Assembly (NCBI GenBank): GCA_964016985.1
Contig: OZ024826.1
Coordinates: forward strand, 63,246,910-63,310,909
Source: Anodontia alba
Taxonomy: Eukaryota; Mollusca; Bivalvia; Lucinida; Lucinidae
Reading direction: 5' to 3'
DNA: 64,000 nucleotides
Positions 54,000 to 64,000 of the stretch are shown here, piece after piece. The notes under the pieces are model-generated. The model saw only the letters and a list, made by a program, of their open reading frames with translations. It did no database searches and had not been told where the DNA came from. The translations under genes were made by a program, and so were the position numbers. Each line of letters starts with the position of its first letter. Position 1 is the stretch's first letter.

Positions 54000-56158
54000 T
54001 ATAGCAATCGTTTTTTGTATGCAACACACTGTTTTGACCTCAAACGCATTGCTATAGTTTCATCAAGATATTCCATATAGTTACCTAGTTATGGCACACA
54101 TAAGGATAGTGTGAAAAAAAAACTAATCAAAGGGAAGTAACTTGGAAACAAAGAAAAGGAGACCAATCTTTTTTGTACGCTACACACTGTCATAGCCTCA
54201 TACACACTGCTATAAAGTTTCATCAAGATATTCCATGATTACCTACTTATGGTACCCCCAACGTCAGTCAAAAATTTCATCAAAGGGAAGTAACTCAGAA
54301 ATTGAGAAAGAGAGATCAATCTTTTATGTACACAACACACCCTCTTAATCTCGTACATACTGCTACTAATGGTACACATCAGGTCAGTCAAAAATTTAAT
54401 CAAAGGGAAGTAACTTAGGAAGTAAGAAAGGGAGAGCAATTATTTTTACATACGACATGCCTTCTTGACCTCATATACTTTGCTATAAAGTTTCATCAAG
54501 ATATTTTATACAGTTACCAAGTTATGGTGTGCACAAGGATAGTCTGAAAAAAAAACTAATTGAAGGGAAGTAACTCAGAAAGGGTGGGCAATCTTATTTG
54601 TATGTGACACTCCCTCATAAGTATTGCTTGAAATGATCCATCAAGATATTCCATACAGTAACCTACTTAGGGTAGGCACAAGGTCAGTCAAAAATTTAAT
54701 CAGAAGGAAGTAACTCAGAAAGTAAGAAAGGGAGAACAGTCATTTTTTGCATGTGACACACTGTCTTGACCTCATACATTGCTATAAAATTTCATCAAGA
54801 TATTCCATATGATTACCTCGTTACAGCATACAAAAGGATAATGTGAAAAAAAAAAACTCATCAAAGGGAAGTAATTCAGAAACTAAGAAAGGGAGTGCAA
54901 TCTTTTTTTACGTGACACACCAACTTAACCTCATACACATTGCTATACAGTTTCATCGAGATATTCCATACGGTTACCTACTTATGGTATGCACAAGGTC
55001 AGTCTAAAATTTTATCAAAGGGAAGTAACTCAGAAATTGAGAAAGGGAGAGCATTTTTTTTGTATGCGACACACTGTCTTAGCCTCATACACATTGCTAT
55101 AAAGTTTCATCAAGATATTCCATAAGATTAGCTTCTTAGGTATACACAAGGTCAGTCTGAAATTTCATCAAAGGGTAACTCAGAAATTGAGAAAGGGAGA
55201 GCAATCTTTTTGTATACAACACACCATTTTAACCTCATACACATTGCTATAAAGTTTCATCAAGATATTCCATATAGTTACCTAGTTATGGCATACCCAA
55301 GGATAGTATGGAAAAAATCTAATCAAAGGTAAGAAACTCAGAGTAAGAAAGGGAGAGCAATCATTTTTGCATGTGGTACGCCATCTTGACCTCATACACA
55401 TTGCTATGAAGTTTCATTCAGTTATTCCATATGGTTACCGAGTTATGATGCGCACAAGGACAATTTGTAAACTACGGGGGTGGAAGAGTGTGGCGAAGGT
55501 GTCGTGTATCTTACGTCACTGGGGCATCCAACTTATATTGGCTTTCAGTTGGGCAAGGCCTGCTATCCTTGTTGCAGGTAAGGGTAGAGGGAGGGATGTA
55601 TTTATTTCTTCTGTTTCCTCACTTTCATTCTTGCTCTCTTTCTTCCTTGTCCCTCTCTTTCATCTCCTCTACTATCTCTTTTCTCCTTTTCTCTAGGAGA
55701 CAACATAAAATGACCCACAAGGGTCGACGTGTCTTTAAACCCCAACACAATAAAAAATTCTATGAAATACTAATCAAAGGGCAGTAACTCAGAAACTAAG
55801 AAAAGGGAGAGCAATCATTTTTGTATACAACATGCTGTCTTGATCTCATACACATTGCTATGAAGTTTCATCAAAATATTCCTTACGGTTACTTAGTTAT
55901 GGCACGCACAAGGATAGTATGTAAAATACTAATCAAAGGGCAGTAACTCAGAAACTAAGAAAAAGAGAGCAACCATTTTTGTATGCGACACGCCTTCTTG
56001 ACCTCATACACATTGCTATGAAGTTTCATCAAAATATTCCTTACAGTTACCTAGTTATGGTGCACACAAGAATTATTTACGCCGGACGGACGGACTGACT
56101 GATAGCTGGACGATGCCATAACATAATACGTCCGTTTTTTTTCAAAATAGGCGTATAA
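54000..56158. repeat. Tandem-repeat element I
   Basis: About eleven units of roughly 165-180 bp: ATCAAAGGGAAGTAACTCAG, AAAGGGAGAGCAATC, TTGACCTCATACACATTGCT, AAGTTTCATCAAGATATTCC. It ends GGACGGACGGACTGACTGAT, then CATAATACGTCC...AGGCGTATAAAAA. Split by a SINE-like copy. Confidence 0.8.
55478..55752 (+). mobile_element. SINE-like retroposon, second copy
   Basis: Same family as 8022-8314, same orientation, inserted inside a unit of element I. No clear target duplication was found, so it is older or its ends have decayed. Confidence 0.8.
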
Positions 56159-57240
56159 AAACAATTTCAGGAATATAGCAAAAGCACATGCATATCTAAC
56201 TGTGACAAAAACATGTGCAAAATTTCAAAAAACACCATCCATATCTGTAGGAGGAGTTGCGTCCACAAGGTACCCAAGCTGGTGGTTGAGTGGGGTGGTG
56301 GGTGGGGGAGGGGGGGGGGGGTGGGGGGGGGGGGGGATAATAATGAAATTGTGGAATTGCAGTTACAAAATTACAGAAACCAGAATACTATGTCCTCCAC
56401 TTCAAAATGGGGGAAGGGAGTGTGGGGAGACAAAAAGTTAAACTTTAACTTCATCACAGGGTAATAACACATTCTGGTACTTTGGGATAAACAAGAATGA
56501 TGATTTGAAAATAGAATATCATATAAGCGAGCACTAGAATGCCTAAGCAGTGTTGCAAATAACATTACTGTTCAAGAACAGACTCAATAAAACTGAGTCT
56601 GCTGCTTTCACTTTCATAGGTGTGTTCTTTGCTTTCAAAGGATCCTTTCTTCTCAGAATTTAACATCAAAGCTCTTAGTCTAAAACATTTACAAGGTCAG
56701 TGAGTAAAGTTTGAGTGGAACTTTACACCAGTATTTAACATCATTCCAAGTATGAACAAATTCAATACAACAGTTAAGAAGATAGAAGTCTATAAACATA
56801 GTCTCTTAACCAAAAATGTCAATTTAAGGAAATGATGCCTCTTAGATATAACAAAAACATGATACATGGTTTGATTCTTTAATTTGGGTATATAATTGCT
56901 TTTAACAATCTTTCAGTCATATCATGATGTTATCTGGATGTGGTGGGGAGCTCATTGCTCACTTTTAGAGTGTTGCCTCACTGAAATATCATACCCAAGA
57001 CACATGACTTGGTATTCTACCCAGTCACATTATACTGACACAGGGACAATCAATTCTGATGCCTAGCTCTCTTCTTGAATGCTCAGCATGAAGCAAAAGG
57101 GCATCAAGTGCCACTTTTTGAAAGTCTTGGGCATGACGTGGTATGACTTGTCCTGGGATCCAACCACAACCTCTGGGACACAAAGCCATTGTGCCAGTTG
57201 CATGATTTAAATAGTCAATAGGTGATCAAAAGGTGCCTAC
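56159..57240. other. No gene; poly-G tract
   Basis: G-rich run at 56290-56336 with G9-G11 blocks. The rest is intron of the FAM47E-like gene. Confidence 0.6.
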
Positions 57241-57318
57241 CTCTGGTTTTCGTCTCTGTTTTTTGTCCATAAAATCTTTAAACAAGTTAACACCATGCAT
57301 GGTAGCTAGTTCATAATT
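57241..57318 (-). CDS. FAM47E-like protein, internal exon
   Basis: A 26-codon minus-strand exon with acceptor CTTTTTTAG| before 57318 and donor GAG|GTAGGC after 57241. It encodes NYELATMHGVNLFKDFMDKK then QRRKPE. HG-x3-FKDF is the signature of the FAM47 C-terminal region. Phase 0 at both ends, joining cleanly to the exon at 58942 (upstream) and to 29774 (downstream). Confidence 0.85.
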
Positions 57319-57400
57319 CTAAAAAAGAAAAGGAAAGTTTAAGCAATAAAAGAAATGCACTTAGAATGAACAATGCCTAGAAACATAACATCATAAATAA

Positions 57401-58594
57401 CCCTTATCCTGCGTGTCACGTATATATAAGATTTCAGGGGATAGGCCTGTTTGAGAGGATCTCAGGACCTCTAGAAACAAGGCCTATCCTTTAGTTCTAG
57501 ATTGTCAGACAGGGGAATAAATGTACTTTATCACGAACCTTCGTTTGTTTGTACTCAAGGCCAATCAATGAAACAATTATCCAAAATCATGGTCAAATTT
57601 CACCACTTTCAGTTTTCTGTTGTTGTTTTTTTTCCGGTCTCACCCCTATCCAATTAAATAGGCTCCTGTGCCAACATGCCAAATCTACTTAAACAATTTC
57701 CAGTAATATATGTACACAAATGATAGATGTATCATTACAAGATGTCAAATCTTTCCTGCTTGGCAACATATAACTTTAGTCTCTTCTTTTTAAGTATGTG
57801 AAGCAAACACTAGTTTGTAAATTGACTGGCTATCACTGATAGTCACATGACCACAACTATTATGCAAAAGTTAGCTGGTCCACTGATACATGTGTTGTAT
57901 ATAAGCTGTTTAATTCTTTTAAATATCATTGTTTTCTTGTTTACTGCAAGTTTCGATAGAACTTTCTGGAAAAGCATGTTTACAATAACAAGTTGTTTAT
58001 GTTCTTTTTAGAACTTTCAGAAGGAATGTTCTGGACTGAGCTATCTTTGGTATGTCATAGAACATTTAGAATATTCTTGACTAAAATTAGAAAATGAGTG
58101 ATACCTCTAGCAAATTCTTTCTCTAGAATGTTCTTTCATAATATATAAGGGGAAAACATTTTCATTTGGGCATCTTTGTATACTTTCATTGGAAATTATT
58201 CTATACTGGATTACTTTAATGTTTTATTCATTCTGGAATTAAAATCTGAATTCAGGGACTTTAAATTGTGGGATCAGAAACTGTTATTCAAAGGATTTGT
58301 TTTAGAAATTCTTGTGGATTATTTCTGAGGGACTTTGTGACAATAAAACTTGAAAGGTACTGTTTACTTATTTTTTTCTGTTTTGCACATTGTCTACTTT
58401 TTTGTTGTTAATAAATTTTGTAAATAATTTTAAAGCTTGTTGCTGGTTTCACTTTCATTTCTTTCTCGTTACGCCTGGCTCGTAATACATGACCTGTGAA
58501 GTAAATCAATGGAAAATGAGTGAAATAACATGTGCTCAGGTGAGAGTACTCCTTCCAAAGACCCAGATCAGAAACTTTTGTAGCAGGATAAGGG
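57401..58594. mobile_element. piggyBac-like nonautonomous element (1.19 kb)
   Basis: Left end CCCTTATCCTGCGTG (57401), inverted right end CCCTTATCCTGCTAC (58594). Flanks ATAA and TTTA could be decayed TTAA duplications. Ends resemble the 205-bp MITE at 37468. No transposase. It lies in the intron between the two upstream host exons. Confidence 0.7.
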
Positions 58595-58941
58595 TTTAGC
58601 ATTAGCCAAATTAGAATACAGCAGTAAGTTTGTTTTTTTAATACAGTCCCAATGATTTGTTCTGTCTAAATTGACAATAAATAATGTCTTCAATACTAAA
58701 GAATATCAAAGATTAACCATTAAAATCAAAACAATAAAACCATCATTATGTTACAGGTTTTCTTAAAACTGAACCAGTATTCACATTATATTTACCAAGT
58801 GCAAACATAAAGAAGATCATGTTTTTGATGTGGTATGATGCTGTATTCGGATATGGTGTATTTGGGGATGCTGCCACTTTTCATTTCTACTAAATAAGCC
58901 TTGATAGTTAAGACAAATAATCCAAAGCATTACAAACTCAC

Positions 58942-59106
58942 CAGCTCCTTGCTTTTTTTCTTAGCTTCTGACATTTCCTGGTCCTTCAAAGCTTTTGGGT
59001 CCATAAGGGGCTGATCACTGTCTCTCTTCTGCCATGTTTTTGGATCCAGGTACCAAGCACCATACTTAAATTTAATCCAGCTGGGTTCATAATTCCCTGT
59101 GTATTG
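58942..59106 (-). CDS. FAM47E-like protein, upstream exon
   Basis: A 55-codon minus-strand exon: acceptor TTTGTTTCAG| above 59106, donor CTG|GTGAGT below 58942. It encodes QYTGNYEPSWIKFKYGAWYL, then DPKTWQKRDSDQPLMDPKAL and a charged stretch ending KKKSKEL. YGAWYL-x-PK-x-W followed by PL-x-DP is the hallmark of FAM47 family C-terminal halves. Phase 0 at both ends. The N-terminal part of the gene must lie further right; no further exon could be recognised up to 64000. The gene is constrained-looking host sequence in a sea of repeats. Confidence 0.87.
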
Positions 59107-60726
59107 CTGAAACAAATCAACAAGTCAGATTGTATACACATAAACTCAGTAGCAGTGGTCTAGTATTTACATTTGCCTAGTAGGTACAAAGCCATAAGAA
59201 ATGGGTCCAGCTACTACAGATAAGGCCCTACCAAATTTTCCACTAAAAATGCAAGCCTGAAGACAAAAAATAGTGAAAAATAAAAGTACATAATTATTTG
59301 AGACAGTTTGATATAGCCTCTTTGAAAAAAACAATCAGTGGTATTATTGGGTTCCATATTTGTTTCAACCCTCTAACAAGTTATATTTTATAATTATAAT
59401 TTCAAGAATCACTTCCACTACAATCATGCAAGAAATTCTAAAACAGATGAAAAAGTATGTTCCAAATATCTCATACCAGCCTTTCCAAAATCCTAAAAAG
59501 AGTTGGTGTCGTCTGTAGATTATGTTCTATGGCTCTTCTTGGACATTTTCTATATTATTTTTAGTCCAAAAAAAAAACTATTTTCAAAGCCTTTCAGACT
59601 CAAAGGTTTAAAGTGACTATTGGAAACCAGGATTCTGCTCTACACTACTTGCTATGTAAAATCATTAGATAATGAAGGTAGACCATGCAGAAGTTCAATT
59701 TGATTTGGGCTTTTGCTATTTGTGTATTTGTGTATGTTCCAAAGACATCTTTTGCTTCAATTCAATACCCAAAGTTCATCATGAAATACCATATAATTTG
59801 GATGATACATAGGCATAGGTAAGTTAGAACATGGTTTGTGAGTAGAACATCCTTGCTCATAATGCTGTGATATTTTTTTTTGCAAGAAACCATGTGTCAG
59901 CTTCAATGACCACTGAAATAAGATTTTGGTCACTTTATGATCTTAACATTTCAATTCTATACAGAAACTTTCTGATAACTGTGGTTAAAAATTTGATCAT
60001 AATGTTTTATGGCATTTCCTTTCCAGAATGGGTTGCCAACTATCACATCACTGTTCGATAATTGTTGCAAATGCTGTGAAAAATCTGAAGGCTAGAGAAT
60101 GCATCACAATGTTTTTGTTTTTTTTTATTCATTTATTTATCTTTACAGAGAAGTGTGACCTGAGACCTCTGAAGGGCAGATTATAGCCTACCAAACAAAG
60201 ATCCATTCTGATGGTCATGAGATACATGTATCTTGTCCATTAACGTGGCTGCAGATGCAGTTATTAGAATCTGTAAATTCATAATGCTATATTTGTATTT
60301 TAACAAACTACGTACCTCAATTCAAAATGCATACAATTATAGTCAAACCTCAATGGCTCAAATATCTTTGGGACCATGAAAATGTGTTCTAAATGTGGGT
60401 AGTTTGAGTCCATGAGGGTTAATCATAGTGCCAGAGGAGACAAATGGGAATAATATACAGATGTCTTTTCGATCTTCTAAAAAATAATGGTATGTTGAAT
60501 GTACTCATCAGAATTGACTCTATGAGGCAATTCTAATGAGTACACACCATACATTTTCATGATAGAATAGGAAAAATTCCTATAATATCTCTGAATATTT
60601 GGTTTGTTTTTTTTTGAGCTTTCAAAAGGATTAGGGACACAAAAATGAGTTTGATTAGCTACAGTAAACAAGCCATCAGTGATCGAGTCCATGAGGTTTT
60701 ACTGTTCTTTATCAATACTAAATATA
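59107..60726. other. Intron or upstream region; no exon recognised
   Basis: AT-rich DNA. About 60340-60430 has TCAAACCTCAATGGCTCAAA, a pogo/Tigger-like terminal sequence. Related wording (AGCTCGAACAACGATGACTC) appears at the right edge of the window, near 63909. Confidence 0.5.
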
Positions 60727-61640
60727 CGAGGGACAATCAAAAAGGTCTCGGCCAGAGCAGAAAGTGTGCTATTATTTCTCAATATAATCTCCCTTTGCCT
60801 TGATGCACTTTCTCCAATGCTGTTCCAGTTTGCTTATCCCTTCAAAACAGAGGCCTTCTTCCTGGTCCCCCAAGTATTCGTCGACAGCATCTATGATGCC
60901 TTCATTGCTACCAAAATTCCTACCACAAGGGTTAGTTTTCAAATTTGGAAACAGATAGAAGTCTGAAGGGGAGAATATGGGTAATGAGGAAGGACCTAGA
61001 AGCTGCATTTAGTCACAGCAGTGATAGCAACTTGAGAGGTATGGGCTGGTGCATTGTCTTGCAAGAGCAGAACAGTGAGTCAACTTTCCTCTTCTTTTCT
61101 TCACAATCTTCTGGAGCAGCTGCCTTAGTTCTTCTGCATAATATGCACCATTTATCCTGCGACCTTCCTCAAGATAATCCACCATGACAATGCCCTGACT
61201 ATCCCAAAAGAGAGAGGCTGTCACCTTCCCTGCTGAAGAGACTCTTCAATTTCTTAGGAGGGGTGAGCCAGGGTGCTTCCATTGCATACTCTGCTTTTTA
61301 GCTACAGGATCAAAGTGATGGACCCAAGTCTCATCCTGGGTCACAACACAATACATAAATTCCTGAGGGTCACTTTCAAGACTGGCGATACTTAGAAATA
61401 TCAAGCCTGCTCTTCTTCTGACTTTGGTCAACATTCTGGGGACCCATCTAACTGGGACATCTCTGATATCTGTCAAGATGGACTAAACTGCCCCAAAACT
61501 TATGCCTATTTGTCTAGCTATATCACACAGGCTTTTTCTCCTGTCACACATGATCAGACTGTGCACAAAGTTTTCAGTTTAATACACTCTTCCTATTTGC
61601 AGTAAATTCCTATTGAAATCAATAGCCTTGAAATTTTATT
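60727..61640 (-). pseudogene. Mariner transposase, decayed
   Basis: Minus strand. The element's 3' end carries a mariner-type end at 60726-60750 (TACGAGGGACAATCAAAAAG). Reading into the gene on the minus strand: DIARQIGISFGAV, RWVPRMLT, VVTQDETWVHHFDP (first catalytic Asp), KQWKHPGSP-like, VTASLFWDSQGIVMVDYL, QDNAPAH (second Asp), SPSDFYLFPNL (third Asp), FGSNEGIIDAVDEYL. The pieces lie in different frames, with a frameshift near 61080 and a stop in the N-terminal part. The N-terminus and the other TIR were not found. Dead. Confidence 0.9.
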
Positions 61641-61980
61641 CTTTCTACCAAAGATGTTGAATCAGATAAAATCAAAATTTCATTTCAATTTATTCATTCT
61701 AAGCATATCATGCCCATAACTTCTTGATCGTCCATCGCATTGAAGGAAATAACAGAGTTGCTCTACACCTAGATTTATATCTATTCATGTTCTATCATCC
61801 ATACATACCTGTCATTGTCTGATTTGCAAAACATAGTTTTTGTTTTTTACATCCTGTAATAATCCCAAATATTGAGAAAGACAGGCCACAGCAAACATTG
61901 CTGACCCATATCAGATGCTGCAGAATATGGCATTGATCAGGGTCTAGTCTGTTTGCTACTCATTTAGGACTTTATTGATA
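61641..61980. other. No gene seen
   Basis: Short AT-rich stretch between the mariner remnant and the array. Confidence 0.5.
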
Positions 61981-61984
61981 CATA

Positions 61985-63895
61985 TGCTTGTACAAGTATA
62001 CAAGTATAATTGCATATGCTCCTTTGAAACACAGTGATACAGGGCAAAAACATCTTACAGAAATGGCTATGAAAGTAGATTCCCAGGTGCTTACACTATT
62101 ATTATGTCACTACAAATACAAGTATAATGGTATATGATCCTTAGTAAACATAGGGATACAGGACTGAAATAACCTTACAGAAATGGCTGTAGAAGTAGGT
62201 ACCAAGTGCTCAGTTCATGCTACACTACTATTGTCACTACATGTACAAGTATAATGGTATATGATCCTTAGTAAACATGGTGATACAGGACTGAAATAAC
62301 CTTACAGAAATGGCTGTAGAAGTAGGTACCAAGTGCTCAGTTCATGCTACACTGCTATTGTCACTACATGTACAAGTATAATGGTATATGTTCCTTAGTA
62401 AACATGCAGATACAGGACTGAAATAACCTTACAGAAATGGCTGTAGAAGTAGGTACCAAGTGCTCAGTTCATGCTACACTACTATTGTCACTACATGTAC
62501 AAGTAAAACGGTATATATTCCTTAGTAAACATGGTGATACAGGACTGAAATAACCTTACAGAAATGGCTGTAGAAGTAGGTACCAAGTGCTCAGTTCATG
62601 CTACACTACTATTGTCACTACATGTACAAGTAAAATGGTATATGTTCCTTAGTAAACATGGTGATACAGGACTGAAATAATCTTACAGAAATGGCTGTAG
62701 AAGTAGGTACCAAAGAGCTCAGTTCATGCTACACTATTATTGTCACTACATGTACAAGTAAAACGATATATGTTCCTTAGTAAACATGGTGATACAGGAC
62801 TGAAATAACCTTACAGAAATGGCTGTAGAAGCAGGTACCAAAGTGCTCAGTTCATGCTACACTATTATTGTCACTACATGTACAAGTAAAATGGTATATG
62901 TTCCTTGGTAAACATGGTGATACAAGACCCAAACAACTTTACAGAAACAGCTATGACAGTAGGTGCCCAGGAGCCCTGTTTATTCTATGCCATTATTGTG
63001 TCATTACATGTACAAGTATAATGGTATATGTTCCTTGGTAAACACGGTGATACAGGACTGAAATAATCTTACAGAGATGGCTATGAAAGGAAGTGTCCAG
63101 GTGCTCAGGTCATGCTACACTATTATTGTGTTACTACATGTAGAAGTATTATGGTATATGTTCCTTGGTAAACATGGTGATACAGCACTGAAATAACCTT
63201 ACAGAGACAGCTATGGAAGTAGGTGCCCAGGTGCTCAATTCATGCTACACTATTACTGTCACTACATGTACAAGTACAATGGTATATGTTCCTTGGTAAA
63301 CATGGTGATACAGCACTGAATCAACCTTACAGAAACAGCTATGGAAGTGCCCAGGTGCTCAGTTCATGCTACATTATTATTGTGTTGTACATGTACAAGT
63401 ATAATGGTATATGTTCCTTGATAAACATGGTGATACTGGACTGAAATCACCTTACAGAAACACCTATGGAAAGAGGTGCCCAGGTGCTCAGTCCATGCTA
63501 CACTATTATTGTGTCACTACCTGTAGAATTTTAATGGAATATGTTCCTTGGTATTCATGGTGATACAGCACTGAAATAACCTTACAGAAACAGTTAAGAA
63601 AGTAGATGCCGAGGTGCTGAGTTCATCCAACACTAGTATTATGTCACTACATGTACAAGTATAATGGTACAGGTTCCATAGTAAAAATACTAATACAGGA
63701 CTGAAACAACCTTACAGGAATGGCTATGGAACTAGGTGCCCACGTGCTCAGTTTATTCTTCGCAATTAATGTGTCACTACATGTACATGTATAATAATAT
63801 ATGTTCCTTGGAAAACATGGTGATACAGGACTGATATAGCCTCACAGAAACAGCTATGGAACTAGGTGCCCAGGTGCTCAGTTTATTCTTCGCAA
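61985..63895. repeat. Tandem array, ~127-bp units
   Basis: About fifteen units: CACTACATGTACAAGTATAA, TGGTATATGTTCCTTAGTAA, ACATGGTGATACAGGACTGA, AATAACCTTACAGAAATGGC, AAGTGCTCAGTTCATGCTAC. Period 127 from TACAAGT at 62244, 62371 and 62498. Units in the middle are nearly identical; those at both ends are diverged. Confidence 0.95.
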
Positions 63896-64000
63896 GTCAA
63901 GCTTCAATAGCTCGAACAACGATGACTCGTTTACTATGGCTGATTCGAACTCGTTTTCCAGTTCCAACAAATGATTTCCAATCCATTCTTTGCAATTATT
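63896..64000. other. Window edge, transposon-like end
   Basis: CAATAGCTCGAACAACGATG and GATTCGAACTCGTTTTCC resemble Tigger/pogo-type terminal sequence. Too little to classify. Confidence 0.35.

Noticed and set aside
60477..60692. Candidate upstream host exon on the minus strand
   Set aside because: No acceptor or donor in the right places and no similarity to the FAM47 family.
61985..63895. CRISPR-like array
   Set aside because: Repeats of 127 bp with no constant-repeat/variable-spacer structure in a eukaryotic setting; an ordinary tandem array.

Overview
This is eukaryotic, AT-rich, repeat-dominated genomic DNA, most likely from a marine bivalve mollusc. Three things point there: tandem-repeat Helitron-like elements of the kind known as 'pearl' in oysters and clams (units rich in AAGATGGCGGCCATCTTGGAT-like text), several tRNA-derived SINEs, and a FAM47E-like host gene with short phase-0 exons and very large introns. 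Species cannot be fixed from the sequence alone. No bacterial-type operons, rRNA genes, true tRNA genes or CRISPR arrays were seen.

Left part (1-7620). The window opens inside a Ty3/gypsy LTR retrotransposon: pol from the end of the reverse transcriptase through RNase H and integrase, broken by one TGA in the integrase C-terminal module, then an unusual zinc-finger tail, then a 3' LTR at 3407-4481. Directly after the LTR the sequence reads into a decayed Penelope-like element (reverse-transcriptase thumb, later a GIY-YIG endonuclease remnant, then a hammerhead-like motif), so the gypsy element appears to have landed inside the Penelope element.

The main object (7631-17736) is a structurally complete 10.1-kb DNA transposon of the Mutator-like (MULE) superfamily. 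It has matching terminal inverted repeats followed by 10-bp-period minisatellite, and a perfect 10-bp target-site duplication (GCCTTTTTAG at 7621-7630 and 17737-17746). It carries two genes on the + strand. One is a small SGNH-hydrolase-like ORF followed by a perfect histone-type mRNA 3' stem-loop. The other is a two-exon transposase gene: exon 1 encodes a PHD finger, exon 2 an OTU cysteine-protease domain fused to a DDE transposase core. The intron holds a 117/130-bp satellite. A 293-bp SINE with 13-bp target duplications is nested inside the element. The PHD-OTU-DDE architecture with an esterase-like cargo gene is the best candidate here for something not yet described.

Middle (17747-57240). 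A 2.9-kb TIR element with 5-bp duplications (18127-21062) is followed by a long series of Helitron-like tandem-repeat elements, SINEs, foldback MITEs and satellites. Most of this (29775-57240) is the 27.5-kb last intron of the only host gene recognised, a FAM47E-like gene on the minus strand with exons at 58942-59106, 57241-57318 and 29640-29774 (terminal, with stop codon). All three exons are in phase 0, and their predicted residues match the conserved C-terminal region of that family. The 3' splice acceptor of the last exon is tandemly duplicated in the genome.

Right part (57319-64000). A piggyBac-like nonautonomous element, the upstream FAM47E-like exon, a decayed mariner transposase and a 127-bp tandem array reach the window edge. 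Further 5' exons of the host gene were not found and probably lie to the right.
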